Source of the DNA: an uncultured Clostridia bacterium
Lineage (GTDB): Bacteria; Bacillota; Clostridia; Lachnospirales; Lachnospiraceae
Direction of reading: 5' to 3'
Length of the DNA: 5,600 nucleotides
Assembly (NCBI GenBank): GCA_946620335.1
Contig: CAMONF010000232.1
Span: 1 to 5,600, forward strand
The notes under the pieces were generated by a model. The model did not search any database. It saw only the letters and a list, made by a program, of their open reading frames with translations, and had not been told where the DNA came from. The stretch's first letter is position 1, and every line of letters starts with the position of its first letter. This document shows positions 1-5,600 of this stretch, in pieces. The position numbers and the translations under genes are program-made.

Positions 1-69
1 CCCGGTTCGTTTGCGTTACATGAGCAGACAGCGGATGGAGTCTGAGCCTGCACAGACGTCAGTCTTCCG

Positions 70-92
70 AAAAAGCCCCTTGTCGTAAGGGC
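70..92 (-). terminator. Terminator-like hairpin, repeat copy 1 (minus strand)
   Basis: On the minus strand GCCCTT (92-87) pairs with AAGGGGC (81-75), with one bulged G and a five-base loop, followed directly by five T (74-70). This is the form of a rho-independent terminator for leftward transcription. On the plus strand the same stem has the A-run in front and no T-run behind, so it would not terminate rightward transcription. No minus-strand gene is visible to its right, so its use is uncertain. Confidence 0.4.
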
Positions 93-129
93 AGAGGTGA
101 CTACAGAGACAGGGATAAGACGATTGTGC

Positions 130-151
130 AAAAAGCCTCCTTGCGCAAGAA
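130..151 (-). terminator. Terminator-like hairpin, repeat copy 2 (minus strand)
   Basis: The perfect palindrome CTTGCGCAAG lies at 140-149. On the minus strand it extends by a U-G wobble (150/139) and a U-A pair (151/138), then GGC and five T (134-130). On the plus strand the 139/150 position would be a C-A mismatch, so pairing is slightly better in minus-strand RNA. The very small loop makes this the weakest of the three. Confidence 0.3.
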
Positions 152-189
152 CAGTGGTGACTACAAAGACATGGATAAGGCGGTCGTGC

Positions 190-213
190 AAAAAAGCCCC
201 TTCGTGCAGGGGC
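190..213 (-). terminator. Terminator-like hairpin, repeat copy 3 (minus strand)
   Basis: On the minus strand GCCCCT (213-208) pairs perfectly with AGGGGC (201-196) around a six-base loop, followed at once by six T (195-190). This is the strongest of the three and has the textbook shape of an intrinsic terminator for leftward transcription. The sequence CGTGCA occurs both just before the A-run (185-190) and in the loop (203-208). Confidence 0.5.
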
Positions 214-379
214 GTTGGGGAAGTGGGAGAGAGGCCCGGGATGAGCAGAGACAAAATCGCCAAGTCCCCATTCAAGCCATAGATAAAATAGGGCATTTTT
301 TCATATTTCTTTCCGCCGGAAATAATGGTAAGATGAACGTGATTCTTTTTTCCTAGACCTGGGATACACGGAGAAAACT

Positions 380-766
380 ATGGAGTGCCGTGAAGCGGAG
401 AGGAATGTTCAGAAGTATATACAGGGAAAGCTGAGCGACCGGGAATGCGCGGCCTTTATCGACCATATCCGGCACTGCTCCTCCTGCTACGATGAGCTGG
501 AGACCTATTTCACCATCGACTACGCCTTGCGGCCGGGCGAGGAGGACACAGCCTCCAAGTCCTTCGATATGAAGCGGGTCATCGAGGCCAATCTGGCGGA
601 TACGGAGGACAAGCTGCGGCGGGCCAGGACGGCCGGCCGCTTCATGGATGTCTTTATGCTGGTCGCCGAGGCAGGCCTCGTGCTGACAGCCTTGTGCAAG
701 TTCCTGCCGGATACCATGTCCGTGGTATTGGCGAGGGCAGCTGAATTTCTGGCCAAATATATCTGA
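380..766 (+). CDS. Small zinc-finger (zf-HC2 / anti-sigma-like) protein
   Basis: This 128-residue protein has Cys3 and then the signature His29-x3-Cys33-x2-Cys36 in its first 40 residues, the usual arrangement of the putative zinc-finger (zf-HC2) domain found in zinc-containing anti-sigma factors. Residues 38-87 are mostly charged and probably helical. Residues 88-109 are hydrophobic but contain Asp90 and Glu97, so a membrane anchor is possible but weak, and residues 112-126 look amphipathic. The ATG at 380 is preceded by GGAG (370-373) at good spacing. The gene lies 50 bases before polA and is probably cotranscribed with it. No sigma factor gene is next to it in view, so an anti-sigma role is only an inference from the domain. 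It could equally be a small zinc-binding regulator or membrane protein of unknown target. Confidence 0.8.
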   Translation: MECREAERNVQKYIQGKLSDRECAAFIDHIRHCSSCYDELETYFTIDYALRPGEEDTASKSFDMKRVIEANLADTEDKLRRARTAGRFMDVFMLVAEAGLVLTALCKFLPDTMSVVLARAAEFLAKYI

Positions 767-816
767 CAGACGGCTTGGCGGAAAGTCGCCCTCGGATGAT
801 GGAGAGGTGAAAGAGT

Positions 817-3510
817 ATGCAGGACAAATTACTGCTTATAGACGGACATAGCTTACTGTTTCGGGCATTCTACGGGATGCCTCTTTCTATGACTGCGCCC
901 GACGGCGTCCACACCAATGCCGTATACGGCTTTCTGGCCATTCTGCGGAAGGTCCTGGAGGAGGAGAAGCCTCAGTACCTGGCCATCGCTTTTGACAAGG
1001 CCGCACCCACCTTCCGCCATAAAATGTTCGAAGCCTACAAGGGCACCCGCTCCGCCGCCCCACCCGAATTCCATGAGCAGGTCCCCCTCATGAAGGAGAT
1101 CCTGGCCGCCATGGACATCGTGACCATCGAGCAGGAGGGGTGGGAGGCCGACGACATCCTGGGCCCCCTGGCCCGGCGCTTCGAGGCCGCCGGCGGTATC
1201 GTGAGCATCGTCTCCGGCGACCGGGACCTGCTCCAGATCGCCACGGACCGGACGGAGATCATCATTCCCAAGACCAAGGGCGGGACGACGACCTATGAGC
1301 GCTACCATACCGCCGAGGTCATTGAGACCATGGGCGTCACGCCCCTTGAATTTATCGATATGAAGGCCCTCATGGGCGATTCCTCCGACAATATCCCCGG
1401 CCTGCCCGGCGTAGGGCCCAAGACGGCCGGCAAGATCATCCAGACCTACCACAGCATAGAGAATGCCTATGCCCATGTGGAGGAGATCACCCCGAAGAAG
1501 GCCCAGACCGCCATGCGCGAGCACTACGATCTGGCGGTCCTCTCCAAGGACCTGGCCACGATCCGGACGGACGCGCCTGTGGAAGCCGCCATCGATGACC
1601 TGAAGCTGGGCGATCTTTACAACGAAAAGGCTTATGAGCTGTACCGCAGGCTGGGCTTCAAGAGCCTCCTGGGCAGCTTTGAGACGAAAAAGGCAGCCGC
1701 CGCGCCTGTGAAAGCAGCGCAGGAGCTGACTACCGTCAGGGATATAGCCGAAGCTGAGGAAGCTTTCGCTTCTGCTACTTCCGCCCTGGAAAATGACGAC
1801 ACCCCCTTCGGCCCGGCCTTCTCCCTGGCCGCCGAGGACGGCCGCCTTTACGCCCTCGCCCTGACCGTGCAGGACAGAACATGGGTATTCCTGCCCGAAG
1901 GTTTTCTGACGGAAGGCTTTCTGGCGGACAAGCTGGCCTCCCTGGTCAGCTCCGCCGCCTCAAGCGGCAAGGTCCTTCCCTGCCTGTCCGCCAAGGAGGC
2001 AGCTGCCTGCCTGAAGCTGGAGACGGCCGATGGGCTCTTTGACTGCACACTCGCCGCCTACCTCATGAACCCGCTCAAGTCCGACTGGGATTACGACGAC
2101 ATAGCTGCCCTGATTCCGGGACAGACTACCCAGGGACGGGAGGAGCTTATCGGGAAGAAGGGCATCGCGGCTTTCATTTTAAAGACAGGTGAAGAGGAGG
2201 CGGAGGGGCCGATCACGATCCTGGCGGCCCAGATGGCCCAGACGGCCGCGGCCGCGGCGCCAATCCTGCGCGAGGAACTGCGCGGGGCGGACATGCTGCC
2301 CCTCTTTGAGAATATGGAGATGCCGCTGACTGCGGTCCTGGCTGCCATGGAGCGGGAAGGTATCGGCGCAAGCCGTGAAGCCCTGGCCGCCTATGGCGAC
2401 ATGCTGGGTGCGAGGATCGATGAGCTTACCGCCGCCATCTACGAGGAGGCGGGGGAGACCTTCAATATCAACTCGCCCAAGCAACTGGCGGTCATCCTCT
2501 TCGAGAAGATGAAGCTCCCCGGCGGCAAAAAGACCAAGACCGGCTATTCCACCGCGGCGGATGTGCTGGAAAAGCTGGCGGAGGACCACCCGATCGTGCG
2601 GCATATCCTGGAGTACCGGACCTATTCCAAGCTCAAATCCACCTACGCGGACGGGCTGCAGAACTATATCCGCGAGGACGGCAGGATCCACACCACCTTC
2701 AACCAGACCATCACCGCCACCGGCCGGCTCTCATCGACGGAGCCGAACCTCCAGAATATCCCCATGCGGGAGGATCTGGGACGGCAGATCCGCAAGTGTT
2801 TCTTCCCGAAGGAAGGCTGCGTCTTCGTGGACGCCGACTACTCCCAGATCGAGCTCCGGGTCCTGGCCCATATGTCGGGCGACGAGAAGCTGATCGAGGC
2901 CTACAACAAGGCCCAGGATATCCACCGGACCACCGCATCCCAGGTCTTCCACGTCCCCTTCGACGAGGTGACGCCGCAGATGCGGTCCAACGCCAAGGCG
3001 GTCAACTTTGGCATCATTTACGGGCAGACCAGCTTCGGCCTCTCCCAGGGACTTTCCATCTCCCGTCAGGAGGCCGCCGAATATATCCGCCAGTACTTTG
3101 AGACCTACCCCAAGATCAAGAGCTTCCTTGACGGGCTGGTCCGGGAGGCCAAGGAGAAGGGATACGCCGTGAGCGTGTTCGGAAGGAGAAGACCCGTGCC
3201 GGAGCTCAAGGCTGCCAACTTTATGCAGCGGTCCTTCGGTGAGCGGGTGGCCATGAACAGCCCCATCCAGGGCACGGCCGCAGACATCATTAAGCTGGCC
3301 ATGATCCGCGTGTACCGGCGGCTCCGGGAGGAGGGCATGGCTTCGAGGCTGATCCTGCAGATCCATGACGAGCTCCTCATCGAATCTCCCAGGGAGGAAG
3401 CGGAGAAGGCCAGAGAGATCCTCATCGAGGAAATGAAGGCCGCCGCCAGCCTCCGCGTTGCATTGGAAACAGATTGCCACATTGCCGAGGACTGGTACGG
3501 CGCCAAATAA
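817..3510 (+). CDS. polA: DNA polymerase I
   Basis: This 897-residue protein is a full-length family A polymerase that fills repair gaps and removes RNA primers during Okazaki fragment maturation. The N-terminal 5' nuclease domain (about 1-290) shows LLLIDGHSLLFRAFYG with Asp9, Asp60, EADDI (Asp112, Asp113), SGDRDL (Asp135, Asp137), GDSSDN (Asp188, Asp191) and the DNA-binding hairpin GLPGVGPKTA at 195-204. The middle region (about 300-490) matches the 3'-5' exonuclease fold only loosely and lacks the acidic metal-binding residues, so proofreading is probably absent. The polymerase domain has motif A DADYSQIELR with Asp674 and Glu679, motif B with Arg723, Lys727, Phe731 and Tyr735, and motif C QIHDE with Asp851. 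These correspond to E. coli Asp705, Glu710, Arg754, Lys758, Phe762, Tyr766 and Asp882. AGGTG (805-809) sits seven bases before the ATG. It lies between the zinc-finger gene and the LCP gene. Confidence 0.98.
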   Translation: MQDKLLLIDGHSLLFRAFYGMPLSMTAPDGVHTNAVYGFLAILRKVLEEEKPQYLAIAFDKAAPTFRHKMFEAYKGTRSAAPPEFHEQVPLMKEILAAMDIVTIEQEGWEADDILGPLARRFEAAGGIVSIVSGDRDLLQIATDRTEIIIPKTKGGTTTYERYHTAEVIETMGVTPLEFIDMKALMGDSSDNIPGLPGVGPKTAGKIIQTYHSIENAYAHVEEITPKKAQTAMREHYDLAVLSKDLATIRTDAPVEAAIDDLKLGDLYNEKAYELYRRLGFKSLLGSFETKKAAAAPVKAAQELTTVRDIAEAEEAFASATSALENDDTPFGPAFSLAAEDGRLYALALTVQDRTWVFLPEGFLTEGFLADKLASLVSSAASSGKVLPCLSAKEAAACLKLETADGLFDCTLAAYLMNPLKSDWDYDDIAALIPGQTTQGREELIGKKGIAAFILKTGEEEAEGPITILAAQMAQTAAAAAPILREELRGADMLPLFENMEMPLTAVLAAMEREGIGASREALAAYGDMLGARIDELTAAIYEEAGETFNINSPKQLAVILFEKMKLPGGKKTKTGYSTAADVLEKLAEDHPIVRHILEYRTYSKLKSTYADGLQNYIREDGRIHTTFNQTITATGRLSSTEPNLQNIPMREDLGRQIRKCFFPKEGCVFVDADYSQIELRVLAHMSGDEKLIEAYNKAQDIHRTTASQVFHVPFDEVTPQMRSNAKAVNFGIIYGQTSFGLSQGLSISRQEAAEYIRQYFETYPKIKSFLDGLVREAKEKGYAVSVFGRRRPVPELKAANFMQRSFGERVAMNSPIQGTAADIIKLAMIRVYRRLREEGMASRLILQIHDELLIESPREEAEKAREILIEEMKAAASLRVALETDCHIAEDWYGAK

Positions 3511-3517
3511 CAGGGAT

Positions 3518-3525
3518 AAAGGAAC
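3518..3525 (+). promoter_or_regulatory. Short-spaced ribosome-binding site before a GTG start
   Basis: AAAGGA at 3518-3523 lies only two bases before the GTG at 3526, which is tight. An in-frame TTG at 3535 would have 11 bases of spacing, which is long, and a weaker AGGGA at 3512-3516 is nine bases from the GTG. The GTG is preferred as the more usual start codon, but the LCP start is uncertain by a few residues. Confidence 0.4.
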
Positions 3526-5112
3526 GTGAATCCATTGACAAAACTATTGAAATTGCTGGCAGGGCTCTTTCGGGCAATCGGAGACCGCTTCAGGCGGGCC
3601 TCCCTCCCCGGGAAGATCCTCACCATCCTTGCCCTCCTGATCGTGGTGGCAGCGCTGGGTATATTCGGCCTGCTTCACAGCTATTACAGTAAAAGTGATT
3701 ATGTCTCCTCCGACAGGCAGGAGACGGCGGCCTCTCAGCAGGAGACAGTGTCCGGCGGGGCAGAAACAGAAGATGGACCCGAGACAGCGTCAGCTGTTCC
3801 GGAGACAGATAAGGAGACGGCAGAGGACACTGAGTCGGAGGCCGAACCGACGCCTGCTCCGGAGGCGGAGCCTGAGGAAGAAGCCGATAACGGGACAGGA
3901 CTCACCTCCGAGGAGGAGGCAGCGCTGATCGCGGAAGCGGAAGCTGCCCAGGCATCCATCCTCTTCCCGGAGAACGGAAATGTCTATAACATTCTCCTCA
4001 TCGGCGTCGACCAGCGCCGGGAGGGGGGCTATGCCAACTCCGACTCCATGATCCTCCTCTCCCTCAACAAGGATACCCGCAGAATCCTCATGATTTCCTT
4101 CATGCGGGACCTTTACTGCAACATCGAGGGAGTGGGTGTGCGGAAGCTGAATGCTGCCCACGCCATCGGCGGTCCTGACCTCCTGGTCAAGACCATCGAG
4201 GACAATTACAAGGTGGATATTGACAACTATGCCAAGGTCAACTTCTTCACCATGATCGACCTGGTGGAAAAGGTGGGCGGCATCGAACTCGACATCACCG
4301 AGGAGGAGCTGCCCTACGTCAACCGGTATGTCAGGAACCTCTGTGGCCTGGCGGGCGTCAAGGCCAGGAACCATTTCATGAAGACCGCGGGGACCCATCT
4401 GTGTGACGGCTACCAGACGGTGGCCTACAGCCGGATCCGTTACGTCGGCTCCGACTACCAGCGGACCCAGCGTCAGCGCACCGTGCTGACGAAACTGATC
4501 GAGAAAGCCAGGACCTTGAACCTCCTGGAAATCAATGAGCTGGTCAACACCATCCTCCCCGATATCACCCATGATATCAGCGAGGTCCGGATGCTGCAGC
4601 TCCTGGCCGGCGTGCCGGCCTTCCTGACCTACGATATCGCGCAAAGCCGCGTGCCCTACGCGGACCTCTATGTGAGCCGGAACGAGATCCTCTATCCGGA
4701 GATGGAAGCCACCATCGCGCGGCTCCAGGAGGAGATCTACGGTCAGAGCTATATTTCATATGATCCGTCGCTCACAGGAACGCCCACGCCTGCCCCGCAG
4801 GAGGCCGGAGGGGCGGAAAATGGGGAGACCGATGGCACGGCGGAATCTTCCGGCGATTCGACTGAGCCGGAAGAGGGAAGCACTGCCTGGTGGGAGCAGG
4901 TCGGTGAGACTCCTGCCGGTACGGCAGAGCAAGAGACAGATAATACAGACAGCGATTCGAATGTGCCTGTGGATAAGGAACTATACTATGTCCGGGACGT
5001 GGATGCGGATGGCACCGTAGTCTGGCAGCCTACGCTCAGGGACAAGCTTCCCGGCTCGGAGCCCGTCACCTATCCGGTGGACGGGGAACTCATTTCCGAG
5101 AGGAGCCGGTAA
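3526..5112 (+). CDS. LytR-CpsA-Psr (LCP) family cell-wall protein
   Basis: This 528-residue protein belongs to the LCP family, whose members transfer lipid-linked glycopolymers such as teichoic acid or capsule onto peptidoglycan at the outer membrane face. It has a basic cytoplasmic N-terminus (1-30), one membrane helix (about 31-50), an acidic linker rich in Glu, Thr, Ala and Pro (about 56-145), the LCP domain (about 152-330) and the usual C-terminal extension (to about 405). Family motifs are NILLIGVDQR (Asp162), NSDSMILLSLN (Asp173), ISFMRDL (Arg194), KLNAAHAIGG and AYSRIRYVGSDYQRTQRQR (Arg303, Arg305). After the domain come a Ser/Thr/Glu/Gly/Pro-rich tail (about 417-483) and a short ordered-looking end (484-528) with LYYVRDVDADGTVVWQP. 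Cys198, Cys273 and Cys293 lie in the extracytoplasmic part. The gene starts 15 bases after polA. Its polymer substrate cannot be read from sequence. The GTG start is probable, with TTG at 3535 as an alternative. Confidence 0.93.
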   Translation: MNPLTKLLKLLAGLFRAIGDRFRRASLPGKILTILALLIVVAALGIFGLLHSYYSKSDYVSSDRQETAASQQETVSGGAETEDGPETASAVPETDKETAEDTESEAEPTPAPEAEPEEEADNGTGLTSEEEAALIAEAEAAQASILFPENGNVYNILLIGVDQRREGGYANSDSMILLSLNKDTRRILMISFMRDLYCNIEGVGVRKLNAAHAIGGPDLLVKTIEDNYKVDIDNYAKVNFFTMIDLVEKVGGIELDITEEELPYVNRYVRNLCGLAGVKARNHFMKTAGTHLCDGYQTVAYSRIRYVGSDYQRTQRQRTVLTKLIEKARTLNLLEINELVNTILPDITHDISEVRMLQLLAGVPAFLTYDIAQSRVPYADLYVSRNEILYPEMEATIARLQEEIYGQSYISYDPSLTGTPTPAPQEAGGAENGETDGTAESSGDSTEPEEGSTAWWEQVGETPAGTAEQETDNTDSDSNVPVDKELYYVRDVDADGTVVWQPTLRDKLPGSEPVTYPVDGELISERSR

Positions 5113-5120
5113 GCTCTTGG

Positions 5121-5155
5121 CTTGGCCGAAGGCAAGGGTATGCCTTGGATCCAAG
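5121..5155 (+). other. Strong hairpin without U-tract between the LCP gene and coaE
   Basis: AAGGCA (5129-5134) and TGCCTT (5141-5146) form a perfect six-pair stem around a six-base loop. Past a bulged G at 5128 the stem extends with CC (5126-5127) to GG (5147-5148), and past an unpaired AT with CTTGG (5121-5125) to CCAAG (5151-5155), giving about 13 pairs. No T-run follows, so it is not a standard intrinsic terminator. It ends seven bases before the GGGAGG of coaE. It may be a processing or stabilising element or a weak attenuator, but the role is inference. Confidence 0.55.
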
Positions 5156-5173
5156 TATGTCAGGGAGGGAAGA

Positions 5174-5600
5174 ATGCGAATTATTGGTATCACAGGCGGT
5201 GTCGGATCGGGAAAAAGCCGGATCCTGGATTATCTGAGCGAACGTCGCGGGGCGACGGTCATTCGCCTGGACGACCTCGGCCACGAGGTCATGAAGAAAG
5301 GGGCGGAGGCATTTGACGGTGTCATCGCTATTTTTGGCCGAGATGTCATACGGCCGGACGGCGAGCTGGACCGGGCTGCCATCGCCACGCGGATCCTGGA
5401 GGATCCGGCTGAGAAAAAACGTTTGGAAGCGGTGGTCTTACCCTGCGTTCGGGAGAAGACTGAGAAGCTGATCAAAGAGCACCGGGATGCGGGGGCGGCT
5501 CTTCTCATCATCGAATCCGCCACCCTCATCGAGACTGGCTATGGGGAAATCTGCGACGAGGTCTGGTACATTTACGCAGATATCGACACCCGTGTGGCGA
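5174..5600 (+). CDS. coaE: Dephospho-CoA kinase, N-terminal part (runs off the window)
   Basis: The reading frame from ATG 5174 is open to the window edge (142 full codons). CoaE phosphorylates the 3'-hydroxyl of dephospho-CoA with ATP, the last step of coenzyme A synthesis, in the cytoplasm. The start IIGITGGVGSGKS holds the P-loop (G8 to S15, Lys14), followed by RLDDLGHEV, in which Asp34 aligns with the conserved substrate-site acid, then GRDVIRPDGELDRAAI, the typical CoaE segment after the lid region. LLIIESATLIETGY matches the family's core strand near residue 115. The usual HP of the middle motif reads LP (VVLPCV) here, a mild departure. GGGAGG (5163-5168) lies five bases before the ATG and supports this start. 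The last part of the protein is outside the window, so completeness cannot be judged. Order after polA is common in Clostridia, usually with other genes between. Confidence 0.95.
   Translation, partial: MRIIGITGGVGSGKSRILDYLSERRGATVIRLDDLGHEVMKKGAEAFDGVIAIFGRDVIRPDGELDRAAIATRILEDPAEKKRLEAVVLPCVREKTEKLIKEHRDAGAALLIIESATLIETGYGEICDEVWYIYADIDTRVA

Larger units (their letters stand above)
61..213. repeat. 60-base imperfect tandem repeat, two full copies and one partial
   Basis: Copies run 61-120 and 121-180, and a partial third runs 181-213. Copies one and two match at about 42 of 60 aligned positions without gaps, rising to 39 of 50 if the first ten bases are left out. The best-conserved part is a 27-base linker (93-119 versus 153-179), identical at 24 positions and containing GGTGACTACA. 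Each copy starts with an A-run of five or six followed by an inverted repeat. The arm sequences differ between copies yet still pair. Copy three keeps the CGTGCA-type lead-in and the hairpin but loses the linker after about 213. The period and alignment are seen directly; the function is unknown. Confidence 0.75.
1..379. other. Gene-free upstream region with repeat array and AT-rich leader
   Basis: No convincing gene is visible here. Bases 1-60 could include the tail of an upstream gene: the frame starting at base 2 stays open to a TAA at 86-88, but it cannot be identified. Bases 61-213 hold a 60-base tandem repeat with hairpins. Bases 214-269 are purine-rich with no clear structure. Bases about 270-360 are markedly richer in A and T than the rest of the window, as expected for a promoter and 5' leader of the gene starting at 380, but no good -35/-10 pair could be fixed. 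Short open frames across the repeat stay open mainly because the period is a multiple of three. Confidence 0.6.

Noticed and set aside
159..179. GACTACAAAGACATGGATAAG resembles a FLAG-tag coding sequence (DYKDMDK versus DYKDDDDK)
   Set aside because: It is part of the native repeat linker, has a sister copy at 99-119 that departs further, and lacks the full tag. It is a coincidence and not an engineered sequence.
20..249. Nine-base direct repeat ATGAGCAGA at 20-28 and 241-249 flanking the array, possibly a target-site duplication
   Set aside because: It is too short to be significant in this length, not placed at the array boundaries, and has no transposase or terminal inverted repeats with it.
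291..301. GGGCATTTTTT as a plus-strand terminator of an upstream gene
   Set aside because: Only a three-pair stem (GCC/GGC) can be drawn before the T-run, which is too weak for an intrinsic terminator.
306..334. Possible sigma-70 promoter with TAAGAT (329-334) as -10
   Set aside because: The -35 at 17-base spacing (306-311, TTTCTT) is poor, and other A/T hexamers nearby are equally good, so no single promoter can be supported.
97..356. Two overlapping small open frames across the repeat array, with 20-residue repeats (such as the Cys/Lys/Arg-rich one at 97-282)
   Set aside because: A 60-base period keeps any frame repeating every 20 residues. Most differences between copies change the amino acid, no good ribosome-binding site precedes either start, and the inverted repeats explain the pattern better.
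853..1524. Long minus-strand open frame inside polA (223 codons), and another at 2731-3480 (249 codons)
   Set aside because: Both lie wholly within well-conserved polA coding sequence, are typical antisense shadows of GC-rich genes, and show no recognisable domain.
3790..4644. Minus-strand open frame of 284 codons inside the LCP gene
   Set aside because: It is a shadow of the LCP reading frame. The plus-strand product has all family motifs, and the antisense product is rich in Gly, Val, Asp and His with no domain.

Overview
The window looks like a stretch of chromosome from a fairly GC-rich member of the Bacillota, class Clostridia, most likely Lachnospiraceae or a close relative. This rests on strong Shine-Dalgarno sites, a Gram-positive DNA polymerase I with a degenerate proofreading domain, a LytR-CpsA-Psr (LCP) cell-wall protein, and a polA-to-coaE neighbourhood. 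The family-level placement is inference from protein style and gene order.

Layout. Positions 1-379 contain no convincing gene. They hold an exact-period 60-base imperfect tandem repeat (about 61-213), each unit carrying a hairpin next to an A-run, followed by an AT-rich leader (about 270-360). Read on the minus strand, each hairpin is followed by a U-run, so the array resembles three intrinsic terminators in series. Four genes follow, all on the plus strand. They are a small zinc-finger (anti-sigma-like) protein at 380-766, DNA polymerase I (polA, 817-3510), an LCP-family membrane protein with long acidic low-complexity arms (3526-5112), and the start of dephospho-CoA kinase (coaE, 5174 to beyond the window edge).

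The gaps between genes are 50, 15 and 61 bases, with no U-tailed plus-strand terminator in them, so the four genes are plausibly one transcription unit starting in the AT-rich leader. The only internal structure that might separate them is a strong hairpin without a U-tract at 5121-5155, just before the coaE ribosome-binding site. The genes do not form one pathway. They combine DNA repair and replication (PolA), coenzyme A synthesis (CoaE), attachment of envelope glycopolymers (LCP) and an unassigned putative regulator.

I saw no mobile element, CRISPR array, tRNA or rRNA, and no evidence of a new multi-gene system. The least explained parts are the upstream hairpin-repeat array, the orphan zinc-finger gene, the accessory arms and cysteine pair of the LCP protein, and the hairpin before coaE.
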